DNA of 64,000 bases from Pelagibacterium sediminicola (GTDB lineage Bacteria > Pseudomonadota > Alphaproteobacteria > Rhizobiales > Devosiaceae): contig NZ_QMEL01000002.1 in assembly GCF_003390885.1 (NCBI RefSeq), positions 186,001 through 250,000 of the forward strand. The letters run 5' to 3'. Shown here piece by piece: positions 8,345 to 15,994 of the stretch. Each line of letters opens with the position of its first letter. The stretch's first letter is position 1. The notes beneath the pieces were generated by a model. That model was not told the DNA's origin. It made no database searches and saw only the letters and a list, made by a program, of their open reading frames with translations. Both the position numbers and the translations under genes were made by a program.

Positions 8345-9174
8345 TGACGTTCGGGCTCGCCCACAGCATGGTCAGCGAACCTGCCTTGCGGTTCGAGGCC
8401 GTCTCCAAAAGCTATGGAGCGGGCGAGCCTGCCGTTACCGGGATCGACCTGTCGGTCGCTCCGGGAGAGTTCGTCGTCTTCCTCGGGCCATCCGGCTGCG
8501 GGAAGACGACGCTTCTCTCGCTCTCTGCCGGCCTTATCAAACCGACGGAAGGGCGCGTATTGCTGGCTGGCGCGCCCCCTGTCCCCGGCCAGAAGACCGC
8601 CATGGTCTTCCAGTCCTTTCGCCTGCTTCCCTGGAAGACGGCCCGCGATAACATAACCTTTGCACTGCCGCACCTGCCGCCGGCCCGCCGGCGGGAACGG
8701 GCGGACGAAATTCTCGGCTTCGTGGGGCTTTCCCGTGTCGCGGATATCTATCCCGGCGCGCTATCGGGCGGCATGAAGCAACGGCTGGCGCTGGCGCGCG
8801 CCCTTGCGCGCGAACCCGATATCCTGCTCATGGACGAGCCCTTTGCCAGCCTCGATGCGCAGGCGCGCGAACTCATGCAGACCGAGTTGCTGCAATTGAC
8901 CACCAAACGCGCGGCAACGGTGCTCTTTGTCACCCATAGCGTCGACGAAGCCCTGCTGCTCGGCGACAGGATATTCCTGATGTCACCTCGCCCCGGCCGC
9001 ATCGTCGAAACGATCGAGTTGCCCTTCCCCCCCGACCGCCTGTCGGAAGACCCGCGCAGCCATCCCGAGTTCACCCGGCTCCGCGCCCACCTTTGGGACA
9101 GCTTGCGCGACATGGTTCTCAACGATCCCGGTTCCGATTTTTATGGCCGGGGCGCCGGGGAGCGCGTCTCATGA
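8341..9174 (+). CDS. ABC importer ATP-binding protein, SsuB/TauB/NrtD-like
   Basis: 277 aa. Walker A GPSGCGKTT, Q-loop FQSFRLLPWKT, signature LSGGMKQRLALARA, Walker B ILLMDEPFASLD and switch-region THSVDEALLLGDRI are intact, as in sulfonate/taurine/nitrate importers. A short in-frame alternative start lies at the second Met of MM. It overlaps the binding-protein stop upstream and the exporter permease start downstream, each by ATGA, so it couples the importer to the second half of the exporter. Confidence 0.9.
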   Translation: MMTFGLAHSMVSEPALRFEAVSKSYGAGEPAVTGIDLSVAPGEFVVFLGPSGCGKTTLLSLSAGLIKPTEGRVLLAGAPPVPGQKTAMVFQSFRLLPWKTARDNITFALPHLPPARRRERADEILGFVGLSRVADIYPGALSGGMKQRLALARALAREPDILLMDEPFASLDAQARELMQTELLQLTTKRAATVLFVTHSVDEALLLGDRIFLMSPRPGRIVETIELPFPPDRLSEDPRSHPEFTRLRAHLWDSLRDMVLNDPGSDFYGRGAGERVS

Positions 9175-9983
9175 GCAGGTTCATGCACATAGGCCGCGGT
9201 CTATACGGCATCTGGCTGCGCGAGGTGATGCGCGCCGTCCGCGATCGCGGCCAGTTGATCGGCGGCGTTTCGCGGCCCCTCATCTGGCTCCTGATCCTGG
9301 GGATCGGGCTCAACCCCTATTTTCGCGGCGAGGTCTATGGCGAGGTCCGCTTCGTCATTCCCTACACCTATCTGCAATTCCTGTTCCCGGCGGTGATCGT
9401 CCTCAACATCATGTACACCTCGATCCAGTTCGCGGTGTCGGTGATCTGGGACCGCGAGTTCGGCTTCCTGCGGGCGATCCTCATCTCGCCGGTGCCCCGG
9501 TGGATCATCCTGCTCGGCAAGATCCTCGGCGGCAGCACCGTCGCCACGGGGCACGGTGCGCTCGTTCTGATCCTCGCCCGGTTCGCCGATATCACCCTGA
9601 GCTGGGATCAGGTGGCGCTTGCGCTTTTGCTGATGTTCGGGCTTTCCTTCGGCCTCACCTCGTTCGGCGTCATTCTGGCCGCGCGGGTGCGCAGTTTCGA
9701 GGGGTTCGGGGTGTTCTCCAATACCATCATCCTGCCGCTCTATTTCTGTTCCTCCTCGATCTTCCCGCTCGACCCCTCCCTGACGCGCGCCCAGACAGTT
9801 GCCCTTTACCCCGAATGGCTGGTGTTCCTCGTCGAGATCAACCCGATCACCTACGCGGTCGATGCGCTGCGCGGCGTTCTCATCAACTTCCACCAGTTCG
9901 ATCCCCGGCTCGGGCCGATGGTGATTGGAGGAATGACGGTCGTCTTCTTTCTGAGCGCTCTTTTCGATTTCCGGCGCCGATGA
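9171..9983 (+). CDS. ABC-2 exporter permease, PedC-like
   Basis: 270 aa with six predicted membrane segments and an ABC-2 type core: SRPLIWLLILGIGLNPYF, SVIWDREFGFLRAILISPVPR, and INPITYAVDALRGVL near the C-terminus. These are hallmark blocks of NodJ/DrrB/PedC permeases. A subfamily of these is found with PQQ dehydrogenases and was suggested to expel toxic alcohols. Its ATPase is most likely the 5507-6472 product. Both ends overlap neighbours by ATGA. Confidence 0.88.
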   Translation: MSRFMHIGRGLYGIWLREVMRAVRDRGQLIGGVSRPLIWLLILGIGLNPYFRGEVYGEVRFVIPYTYLQFLFPAVIVLNIMYTSIQFAVSVIWDREFGFLRAILISPVPRWIILLGKILGGSTVATGHGALVLILARFADITLSWDQVALALLLMFGLSFGLTSFGVILAARVRSFEGFGVFSNTIILPLYFCSSSIFPLDPSLTRAQTVALYPEWLVFLVEINPITYAVDALRGVLINFHQFDPRLGPMVIGGMTVVFFLSALFDFRRR

Positions 9984-10849
9984 GTTCTCCCCGGCCCATC
10001 AGGAAACGCCCGCGCTGGCTGGCAGGTGCGATCAACATTATCGCCGTGGCGGGATTGCTCTATCTTGCAACCTTCCTGCCGCCCGACACATCGCTCGATG
10101 TGATGCGCGGTGGCGGCACCTTGCGGGTCTGTGTGCCGCAAAGCGCGCCCCCGCTCGTCACCGGCGATGCGCGCGCGCCGGGCTATGACATCGAGGTGCT
10201 CCAGCACCTTGCCGGGCACCTGAATGTGAGGCTGCACCTCAATTACAATCCCGCCATCGGCCAGGATTTCAACCCGAGGAACTGGCGCTTGACGCGCGCC
10301 CAGTGTTCGATCGTTGCCGGAGGTGTCATCGATTCCACGGCAACGCGCGGCTTCTTGCAATTGCTGCCGACAGGCATCACCAGCGGATGGGCGGCCATCG
10401 TTCCCGACGACACATCCCCGCAGCCCGTGAAAGCAGTGGCGGTGCTCCCGAGCCAGGGGCTGGACCGGCTCGCCCTCAGCGGCTTTTTGCGGGAAAAGGG
10501 CATTCGCGCCGTCCCTGCCCGGTCCCCCGAAAATCTTGCCGCGGCACTCGAAGCCGGAACCGCCGACATGGCGATCGCCGACCGCTTCACGATCGGCGCG
10601 GTGCCGGTGGGGGAAATCGATATCCGGGTCGTCTGGCTGCCCGAGCCCCCCTTCACCCGGCTCCCCCTCGCCTTCGGGCTCTGGAAGGGCGACCTGACGC
10701 TCATGCGTGCCCTGCGCGATGGCATGACCGAACTCGAGCGCGACGGCACGCTCCGGACCATCGCCGAACGTTACGGCCTCGATATCGAACCGGAGGCGTC
10801 GGACGACATGGCGGTGCTCTTGAGCCTCGCCCCCGAGGTCACGCCATGA
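9980..10849 (+). CDS. Membrane-anchored family-3 solute-binding protein, quinoprotein-associated
   Basis: 289 aa. A basic N-terminus (RPIRKRPR) and a single hydrophobic segment near residues 14-33 are followed by a family-3 binding domain: GGTLRVCVPQSAPP, PGYDIEVLQHLAG, then a C-terminal LMRALRDGMTELERDGTLRTIAERYG block. No lipobox or obvious cleavage site is seen, so it is probably anchored facing the periplasm. No polar amino-acid permease is present. Family-3 proteins without a transporter (MoxJ/XoxJ class) occur beside PQQ dehydrogenases and are thought to help the enzyme. Its start and stop overlap both neighbours (ATGA). Confidence 0.82.
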   Translation: MSSPRPIRKRPRWLAGAINIIAVAGLLYLATFLPPDTSLDVMRGGGTLRVCVPQSAPPLVTGDARAPGYDIEVLQHLAGHLNVRLHLNYNPAIGQDFNPRNWRLTRAQCSIVAGGVIDSTATRGFLQLLPTGITSGWAAIVPDDTSPQPVKAVAVLPSQGLDRLALSGFLREKGIRAVPARSPENLAAALEAGTADMAIADRFTIGAVPVGEIDIRVVWLPEPPFTRLPLAFGLWKGDLTLMRALRDGMTELERDGTLRTIAERYGLDIEPEASDDMAVLLSLAPEVTP

Positions 10850-11460
10850 ATCTCCTGCACGATATAACCATGGTCGACATCGTTTCGCGCATCGCCGCGA
10901 TGCTGATCTTCGTGATGGTGCATGGCGGCGTACTGGCGCTGCTGGCAAGACTTTTGGGGAGCTTTGCGCCCGAACGGGCGCAGCGGCTGACGCTCAATCC
11001 CTTCGCCCATCTCTCATTGTGGGGACTGGCCATGGCGGTGCTTTTCCGCACCGGCTGGATACGGCCCCTCCATATCGACCCCGCCGAGCTCCGGGGCGGC
11101 CGCGCATCGCTCGCGCTGATCGCGCTGGCGGCGATCCTCGTCAGCCTCGCGCTCGTGCCCCTGCTCGATCTGGTCCGGCCGCTGGTTGCCGCCGGCCTGC
11201 CGCGCACGGCGGGCTATGCGGTGCTGATGGTCATCATAACGCTTCAGGAGGTCTCGCTGCTCTCGGCCCTCCTTGCGGCCCTGCCCTTCCCCGGCCTTAC
11301 CGGCGGGCTGCTGCTTGTCGCGCTGTTTCCGGGCAAGGCGAAACTCTTTAAAAAGCTTGAAAACCCGGTTCTTGCGGCACTCGTCATCTGCCTCATTGCC
11401 GGGCTCATCACCCCCGAGCGCCTGCTCCCGGTCCTATGGCCGATCTTTTCGGGTCTTTAG
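10846..11460 (+). CDS. Site-2-protease-like (M50) membrane protein lacking the zinc site
   Basis: 204 aa with about six membrane segments. The block RLTLNPFAHLSLWG followed by GWIRPLHIDP closely follows the RLTLNPLAHxDPxG...GWAKPVPVNP pattern of M50 site-2 protease relatives. The first zinc motif HExxHA is replaced by HGGVLA (residues about 25-30), and the downstream Asp ligand is missing in the NPFAHLSLWG block. It should therefore not be a protease if the alignment is right. It ends the rightward operon and faces the second binding-protein gene tail to tail, four bases apart. Family placement is by motif only. Confidence 0.62.
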   Translation: MNLLHDITMVDIVSRIAAMLIFVMVHGGVLALLARLLGSFAPERAQRLTLNPFAHLSLWGLAMAVLFRTGWIRPLHIDPAELRGGRASLALIALAAILVSLALVPLLDLVRPLVAAGLPRTAGYAVLMVIITLQEVSLLSALLAALPFPGLTGGLLLVALFPGKAKLFKKLENPVLAALVICLIAGLITPERLLPVLWPIFSGL

Positions 11461-11464
11461 ATCA

Positions 11465-12280
11465 CTACTGACCCAGGCCAAGCTCTGCAAGGATGGCATC
11501 GAAGGTGCCGTCGCGTGTCAGCGCTTCAATTGCCGCGTCGACCTCGGTGCGCAGGAACGTATCGTGCGAGGAAATAAGCGCGCCCACCTGAACCACAGGC
11601 GTTGGCACCGGATCGAGCGCGATCACCCGCAGGTCGCGCGCTTCGCTGTTGCTGGCCAGGATACGCGTCCAGGCCGGTTCCCAAAGCACCATGCCTTGCA
11701 GCGAGCCGTCCAGAAGGCGCGTCGTCATGAGATCGAAGTCGGCGTAAGGGAGGCGTTTCCAGCGCTCGCTTTCCCGCCTTTGCAGCATGGTGGTGATGAA
11801 CACACGTTCGCCCAGGCTGGCAAGGGCGGTGCCGATCATGCTTCCCAGTGGAATATCGGCCAGCGCGTCATAATCGGGGTTGGCGGTGACGAGAACGAAC
11901 GGCACCTCGGCATAAGGCCGGGTCATCGCCGCCCATTCAGGAAACGGCGAGCTTGGCTGAACGGCTATCCCCATGAACAGATCGCAATCATTGTGGAGGT
12001 GGATTTCCATCTCCGCGAGATAACCCTCGGCATTGATCGGAAAACCGGTCAGGGCCGGGACATATTCGACGTCGAGAAAGAGCGCGTCCGCGATAGCCTG
12101 CGCCACCGCGCGGTCCAGCGGACCTCCGGGGCTGGTGTCGTCGACGCAGGCGCGGATTCTGTCTCCCTGCGCTGGCCTCGACATATCGATAAGCTGGCGC
12201 GGCAACATCTGCCCGCTCACCGGGGCCGTGACGCCAGCCAATGCGCAAGCGGTCAATGCGATTTTGACGAACGGTTTCAT
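11465..12280 (-). CDS. Periplasmic family-3 binding protein, quinoprotein-associated (MxaJ/XoxJ-like)
   Basis: 271 aa with a signal peptide (MKPFVKIALTACALAGVTA...SG-Q). The mature protein starts with a family-3 binding pattern: RIRACVDDTSPGGPLDRAVAQAI, DLFMGI, PYAEVPFVLV, and a C-terminal RTEVDAAIEALTRDGTFDAIL. There is no permease or ATPase of the amino-acid type nearby. It follows the alcohol dehydrogenase on the same strand but behind a terminator. Position and type match the periplasmic J proteins of methanol/alcohol dehydrogenase loci, which assist activation or docking. It has no close sequence tie to the anchored binding protein at 9980. Confidence 0.82.
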   Translation of the reverse strand: MKPFVKIALTACALAGVTAPVSGQMLPRQLIDMSRPAQGDRIRACVDDTSPGGPLDRAVAQAIADALFLDVEYVPALTGFPINAEGYLAEMEIHLHNDCDLFMGIAVQPSSPFPEWAAMTRPYAEVPFVLVTANPDYDALADIPLGSMIGTALASLGERVFITTMLQRRESERWKRLPYADFDLMTTRLLDGSLQGMVLWEPAWTRILASNSEARDLRVIALDPVPTPVVQVGALISSHDTFLRTEVDAAIEALTRDGTFDAILAELGLGQ

Positions 12281-12293
12281 CTGACGCGTCTTT

Positions 12294-12325
12294 CAAAAAG
12301 AGAAAGGGGCACTGTGGCCCCTTTC
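12294..12325 (-). terminator. Rho-independent terminator after the alcohol dehydrogenase
   Basis: A 9-bp perfect stem (GAAAGGGGC / GCCCCTTTC) with a 6-base loop, followed on the minus strand by TCTTTTTG. It lies between the dehydrogenase stop and the binding-protein start, so the latter may rely on read-through or its own promoter. Confidence 0.75.
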
Positions 12326-12378
12326 GCGGTTCGTGTTGCCGGGCTTGTCAAACGGTCCGGCAAAGAGCGGTTCCCTGC

Positions 12379-14145
12379 TCAAGAATCCGAATTCGGAAGC
12401 TTGAAGACAAAGACCGAGTTACCGGTGCCCGAAGGCAGCGGGATTTCGGGGAAGGCTGAGGAGATCGAACTGGCAGCGGCGCTGAAGCCCGTCGGGACGA
12501 CAAGATACTGCTCGCCATCAAGCTCGTAAGTCATCGGCGAACCGCCAACCGGCGCGTTGAGGCGCTGCTCCCAGAGCACTTCACCGGTTTCCTGATCCCA
12601 CGCCTTGACGTAACGGCCGGCATCGCCGCCGATCACAAGGCCACCGCCGGTGGTCAGGAGCGAGGAGGTCATGGACGGGCGCTGACGCACTTTCCATCCG
12701 CCATCCTCATCGCGCGTGGTGCCAACCTGGATGGCCTCCACCAGTCCGGCCTCGGTAATGCCTTCGGGCAGAACGCGCGGACCAAAGCGCATCGAGCCGG
12801 TCGCGTTGCCCGCCGTGAACTCGGTCTGGGTCGCCTCGACGACGTTACAGGCCTCGGTGAGCGGCACGTAAAAGCGCTGGGTCAGCGGGCTATAGGCACC
12901 GGCCTGCCAGAGCTTGCCGCCCGAAACGGAGGTGCAGATCAGCACTTCTTCGCCCAGGGCCTTGAGCATCAGGTCCTCATTGGTATGGACGGTGCCGTCC
13001 TCATCAATGCGGGAGACCGAGTTCTGGTAGACGGTTTCCTGGGACCAAAGATATTCGCCGGTGTCGCGGTCGAGCGCAAAAAAGATACCGTTCTTGCCCG
13101 GGACCGAAACCAGAAGGTGGCGCGTTTCCCCGTTTTCCTCGATGTCGACCAGTACGCGCTCGAACGGGCTGTCGAGGTCCCAGTCATCGCGCGGCAGGTG
13201 CTGGTAGTACCACTTGAGTTCGCCCGTATCGGCGTCGAGGGCCAGCGTCGAGTTGGTGTAAAGGGTGTCGCCGTCTTCGGAACCGCGAACCAGCGCCGCG
13301 TAAGGCGCGGGCATACCCACACCCCAGAACGTGGTGTTGGTGCGCGGGTCATACGAACCGGTCGCCCAGGGCGTGCCGCCCCAGCGGTTTTCCGGCGGCA
13401 CATCGCCCCAGCTTGCCTGCTGCTCTGGATTGCTGGGATCGTCGAGCGTGTTGAAGCGCCACTGCTCTTCAAGCGTTTCAAAGTCGTGCGCAACGACATA
13501 GCAGCCGCCGGCGGTGCCCGAGATCGAACACCCTGAGATCGCCGAGATGATCGTGCCGTTCACGACGATCGGGCCAACGGTGTAGCTGTAGCCCACATTG
13601 TAGTCGAACGCCTGCACTTCACGCAGAACCTTGCCGTTGGTCGCATCGAGCACGATGATGCGGGCGTCGACGGTGGTCAGCACAACCGTGTCCTCATAAA
13701 GCGCGATCGAGTTCTTCTGGCGCCGGGACTGATAGTTCTGGTAGCCCCATTCGGCCGGGATCTGGGCCAGGGCCGGGCGGTATTCCCAGATCAGGTCGCC
13801 CGAGCGGGCGTCGAGAGCCTGAACGATGTTGTTGTTGGTCTGGAGGAACAGAACGCCGTCATGCATGAGCGGCGCGGTTTCCTGCAGGCCAACGTCGGCC
13901 ATCGGCCATGCCCAGGCCAGTTGCAGCGAATCGACGGTTTCGCGATTGATCTGATCGAGCGAGCTGAAGCCCTGATTGTCGATCGTGCCGCGCCAGGAAA
14001 TCCACTCGCTCGCGGGGGGATCGAGCACCATGTCGTTGGTGACCGGCGCGTAATTCTCGCGAACGCCTTGCGCGTTGGCAACGCCTATCAGCGCCGACGT
14101 ACTGAGCGCCAGCGCCAGGGCCGACTTGAGTGTGAATTTGATCAT
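12379..14145 (-). CDS. PQQ-dependent alcohol dehydrogenase (methanol/ethanol family)
   Basis: 588 aa with a signal peptide (cleavage near GVANA-Q) and an eight-blade propeller of the quinoprotein ADH family with repeated ALDADTGELKW-type docking motifs. TAGGATAA-like AGGAG precedes the start. The catalytic Asp is expected at 323 in DDWDLDS. Two residues on, position 325 is also Asp, the mark described for lanthanide-using XoxF/ExaF enzymes. The usual Asn of YGTGNPxPW is Met278 (WGVGMPAPY), the usual Glu site falls in GCSISGTAGGC, and the vicinal Cys-Cys pair is absent. Related PQQ enzymes in Devosia (DepA) oxidise deoxynivalenol; whether this one does is unknown. It is encoded downstream of its likely cytochrome c. 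Confidence 0.9.
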   Translation of the reverse strand: MIKFTLKSALALALSTSALIGVANAQGVRENYAPVTNDMVLDPPASEWISWRGTIDNQGFSSLDQINRETVDSLQLAWAWPMADVGLQETAPLMHDGVLFLQTNNNIVQALDARSGDLIWEYRPALAQIPAEWGYQNYQSRRQKNSIALYEDTVVLTTVDARIIVLDATNGKVLREVQAFDYNVGYSYTVGPIVVNGTIISAISGCSISGTAGGCYVVAHDFETLEEQWRFNTLDDPSNPEQQASWGDVPPENRWGGTPWATGSYDPRTNTTFWGVGMPAPYAALVRGSEDGDTLYTNSTLALDADTGELKWYYQHLPRDDWDLDSPFERVLVDIEENGETRHLLVSVPGKNGIFFALDRDTGEYLWSQETVYQNSVSRIDEDGTVHTNEDLMLKALGEEVLICTSVSGGKLWQAGAYSPLTQRFYVPLTEACNVVEATQTEFTAGNATGSMRFGPRVLPEGITEAGLVEAIQVGTTRDEDGGWKVRQRPSMTSSLLTTGGGLVIGGDAGRYVKAWDQETGEVLWEQRLNAPVGGSPMTYELDGEQYLVVPTGFSAAASSISSAFPEIPLPSGTGNSVFVFKLPNSDS

Positions 14146-14212
14146 GAAGTTCTCCTATTGAACTCAAACTCCGGGAACCTGCTGGTTCACCCGTATGCTG
14201 TGAGCGGTCCGG

Positions 14213-14794
14213 TCAATCGATGCTGGGAAGCGTTGTGCCCCAGGTATAAGCCTGAGGGACGCCTGAGGCTTCCTGCTCTTCCGGCTCGATCGAGGGGAGC
14301 GTTTTGCCCCACGTATAAGCCTGCGGAACGGCACTCGCCTCCGGTGCGGCAGCGGCTTCATCGTCGACCGTAGCGACCGGCGCTTCCGATGTCACGGCCG
14401 CAAGATTGATCGCCCTGAGCTCATCTTCATTTGCGGTCAGTTCGACATCCCCGCCCACGGCGCCATTCGCTTCCAGGATATAGGCAAGGATATCCACGTA
14501 GACCTCTTCATCCAGAGCCCCTGGCGCCTGCGGCGGCATTGCCGAGACGATGAAGCTGAACAGGCCGTGCGCGGTATCGAAGTTCTGCATGACCTCACGC
14601 CCCACGAGTGCGGGAGCGTCGGGACCCAGCAGAGCCGCGCCATGACACATGGCGCATTGGGTATCGTAGAACTTCTGCCCTTCAGTCGCCTGCTCGTCGG
14701 TAAATACACTTGCAGCAAAAGCGTGCGTGGCGGGAAAAACCAGCGCACCGGCAACTGCCAGCCCTAAGAATAACTTTTGTTTCGGGATGCTCAA
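14213..14794 (-). CDS. Periplasmic cytochrome c, partner of the PQQ dehydrogenase
   Basis: 193 aa from a TTG start, which I prefer because AGGAG lies seven bases upstream and the signal peptide (ending THAFA-A) then begins correctly; a longer GTG start at 14821 has no such site. The heme motif is CAMCH (47-51) and the distal Met is 86 in SAMPPQAPG. After a single class I domain ending near 110, an acidic Ala/Glu linker leads to two copies of VPQAYTWGxTLPSI (156-169 and 179-192), which end the protein. It is followed by the alcohol dehydrogenase, to which it probably gives an electron exit. Confidence 0.88.
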   Translation of the reverse strand: MSIPKQKLFLGLAVAGALVFPATHAFAASVFTDEQATEGQKFYDTQCAMCHGAALLGPDAPALVGREVMQNFDTAHGLFSFIVSAMPPQAPGALDEEVYVDILAYILEANGAVGGDVELTANEDELRAINLAAVTSEAPVATVDDEAAAAPEASAVPQAYTWGKTLPSIEPEEQEASGVPQAYTWGTTLPSID

Positions 14795-15273
14795 TCCTTG
14801 ACTCCTAATATAAAACCGCACGGGATCTGAAAAAAGAGCCCGGAACAGGTGAGACTGCCTTAAAAAGAATGTTTGTTACGATCCAGGCGCCACGCGCATG
14901 CGATCGAGGTGCCGCAAACATATGTCCGTTGAATTTCGTTTCTCAAAGAAAAAGGCTTCGGGCTTCAAGGCCGCCACAGCCGTTTCCATCTCCTCCAGAT
15001 CGATATTCAGGTTTGATTTCCTGCCGCCGCAAAGACATTTTCTATGTCCTTCCAGCCCCGACGCTTCCAGCGCCTGCTTGCCAGTATGGGAGCAAGCAAA
15101 ACGCGTGCAGTCAATCCCCCAAAAGTCCAGTACGGCGAACTATGGGTCCTTGTTGTCTGGTTGTCAGGATCGTTTTGGCATTGCACGGTTCGACAAACGA
15201 TGCTGACCGGACGTAGCCCATCGCAGGTGAATACGGGGCCCCCACTTTCCGATGAACGGGCGATCGCATCGAG
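14795..15273. other. Non-coding upstream region of the cytochrome c/dehydrogenase arm
   Basis: About 480 bases with lower GC than the surroundings just upstream of the cytochrome gene. No ORF here looks like protein in composition or start signals. It should contain the promoter of the leftward arm. I could not pick out a specific -35/-10 or operator with confidence. Confidence 0.5.
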
Positions 15274-15467
15274 GGAATCGTCGGGGCTCCCGCGATTGCG
15301 GCGGGTTCGGTCTGGACCCCGGAATGAATCCCGGGGCGACAAGCGAGCGTGGGGCAGATATCGGCCAAAACCATCAATGTCATTCCGGGACCCGTTCCCG
15401 GACTCCAGCGCGGTCCAACCCCGACCGCCATGGCAGGCCGTTTCCACCAAAACCTGAAACGGTCTAA
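15274..15467. repeat. Dispersed repeat, family B, copy 1
   Basis: Contains GGTTCGGTCTGGACCCCGG and GGCAGGCCGTTTCCA blocks and ends CCTGAAACGGTCTA. It is made of two arms that are themselves palindromic and related in inverse orientation. Other copies: 19778-19992, 59038-59252, and a right half at 44031-44145. This copy ends 30 bases before the acetyltransferase start. Confidence 0.85.
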
Positions 15468-15496
15468 ACAACAGGGCGCGAGGCGTCTTCAAAAGA

Positions 15497-15970
15497 ATGG
15501 AACTGCCGATGTCTATCTCGATCCGCCGGCTGGACTCCTCCGGTCTCGCCGAAATGCGCCGGTTGAATGTCCTGTTCGGCGAGGTCTTCGAAGACGCCGA
15601 GACCTATACGGCGGAACCGCCAACCGATGCCTGGCTGGCCGGCCTGTTGTCCAAAGATCATGTCGTCGCGCTCGTCGCAACGGATGGGTCCGCCGTGGTC
15701 GGCGGGCTGGTCGCCTACGTTCTGGAAAAGTTCGAGCGCGCGCGGTCCGAGATTTATATCTACGATCTTGCCGTTGCACAAACCCATCGCCGTCAGGGCA
15801 TAGCGACAGCGCTCATCGAACATCTGCGCACGCTCGCGCCGGGCCTTGGCGCCTGGGTCGTTTACGTGCAGGCCGATTACGGCGATGCGCCCGCCATCGC
15901 CCTTTACACCGGGCTCGGCCAGCGGGAGGACGTCATGCATTTCGATATCGATGTGGACGGCAGGGATTGA
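15497..15970 (+). CDS. aac(3)-I: AAC(3)-I family aminoglycoside N-acetyltransferase
   Basis: 157 aa GNAT protein. The central and C-terminal parts follow AAC(3)-I enzymes closely: AYVLEKFERARSEIYIYDLA, HRRQGIATALIEHL (acetyl-CoA loop R/Q-x-x-G-I-A), YVQADYGDAPAIALYTGLG, and VMHFDID at the end. Length is that of the family, and the enzyme would acetylate the 3-amino group of gentamicin-type drugs. ATGs at 15497 and 15509 are both possible; neither has a strong ribosome site. There is no integron, transposase or plasmid gene nearby, so it is most likely a resident chromosomal relative whose natural substrate may differ. Confidence 0.87.
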   Translation: MELPMSISIRRLDSSGLAEMRRLNVLFGEVFEDAETYTAEPPTDAWLAGLLSKDHVVALVATDGSAVVGGLVAYVLEKFERARSEIYIYDLAVAQTHRRQGIATALIEHLRTLAPGLGAWVVYVQADYGDAPAIALYTGLGQREDVMHFDIDVDGRD

Positions 15971-15994
15971 TCCCACCCGCAGCCGGAAAGGTGC

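Noticed and set aside
9143-9979. In-frame 279-codon extension upstream of the anchored binding protein
   Set aside because: It overlaps the whole ABC-2 permease gene in another frame and has no protein-like features. The true start is the ATG overlapping the permease stop.
14898-15206. 102-codon plus-strand ORF upstream of the acetyltransferase
   Set aside because: Odd composition, no ribosome site and no family pattern. It lies in the promoter region of the cytochrome arm.
15497-15970. Integron or resistance island around the AAC(3)-I-like gene
   Set aside because: No integrase, attC-like site, transposase or other resistance gene is seen within several kilobases on either side.
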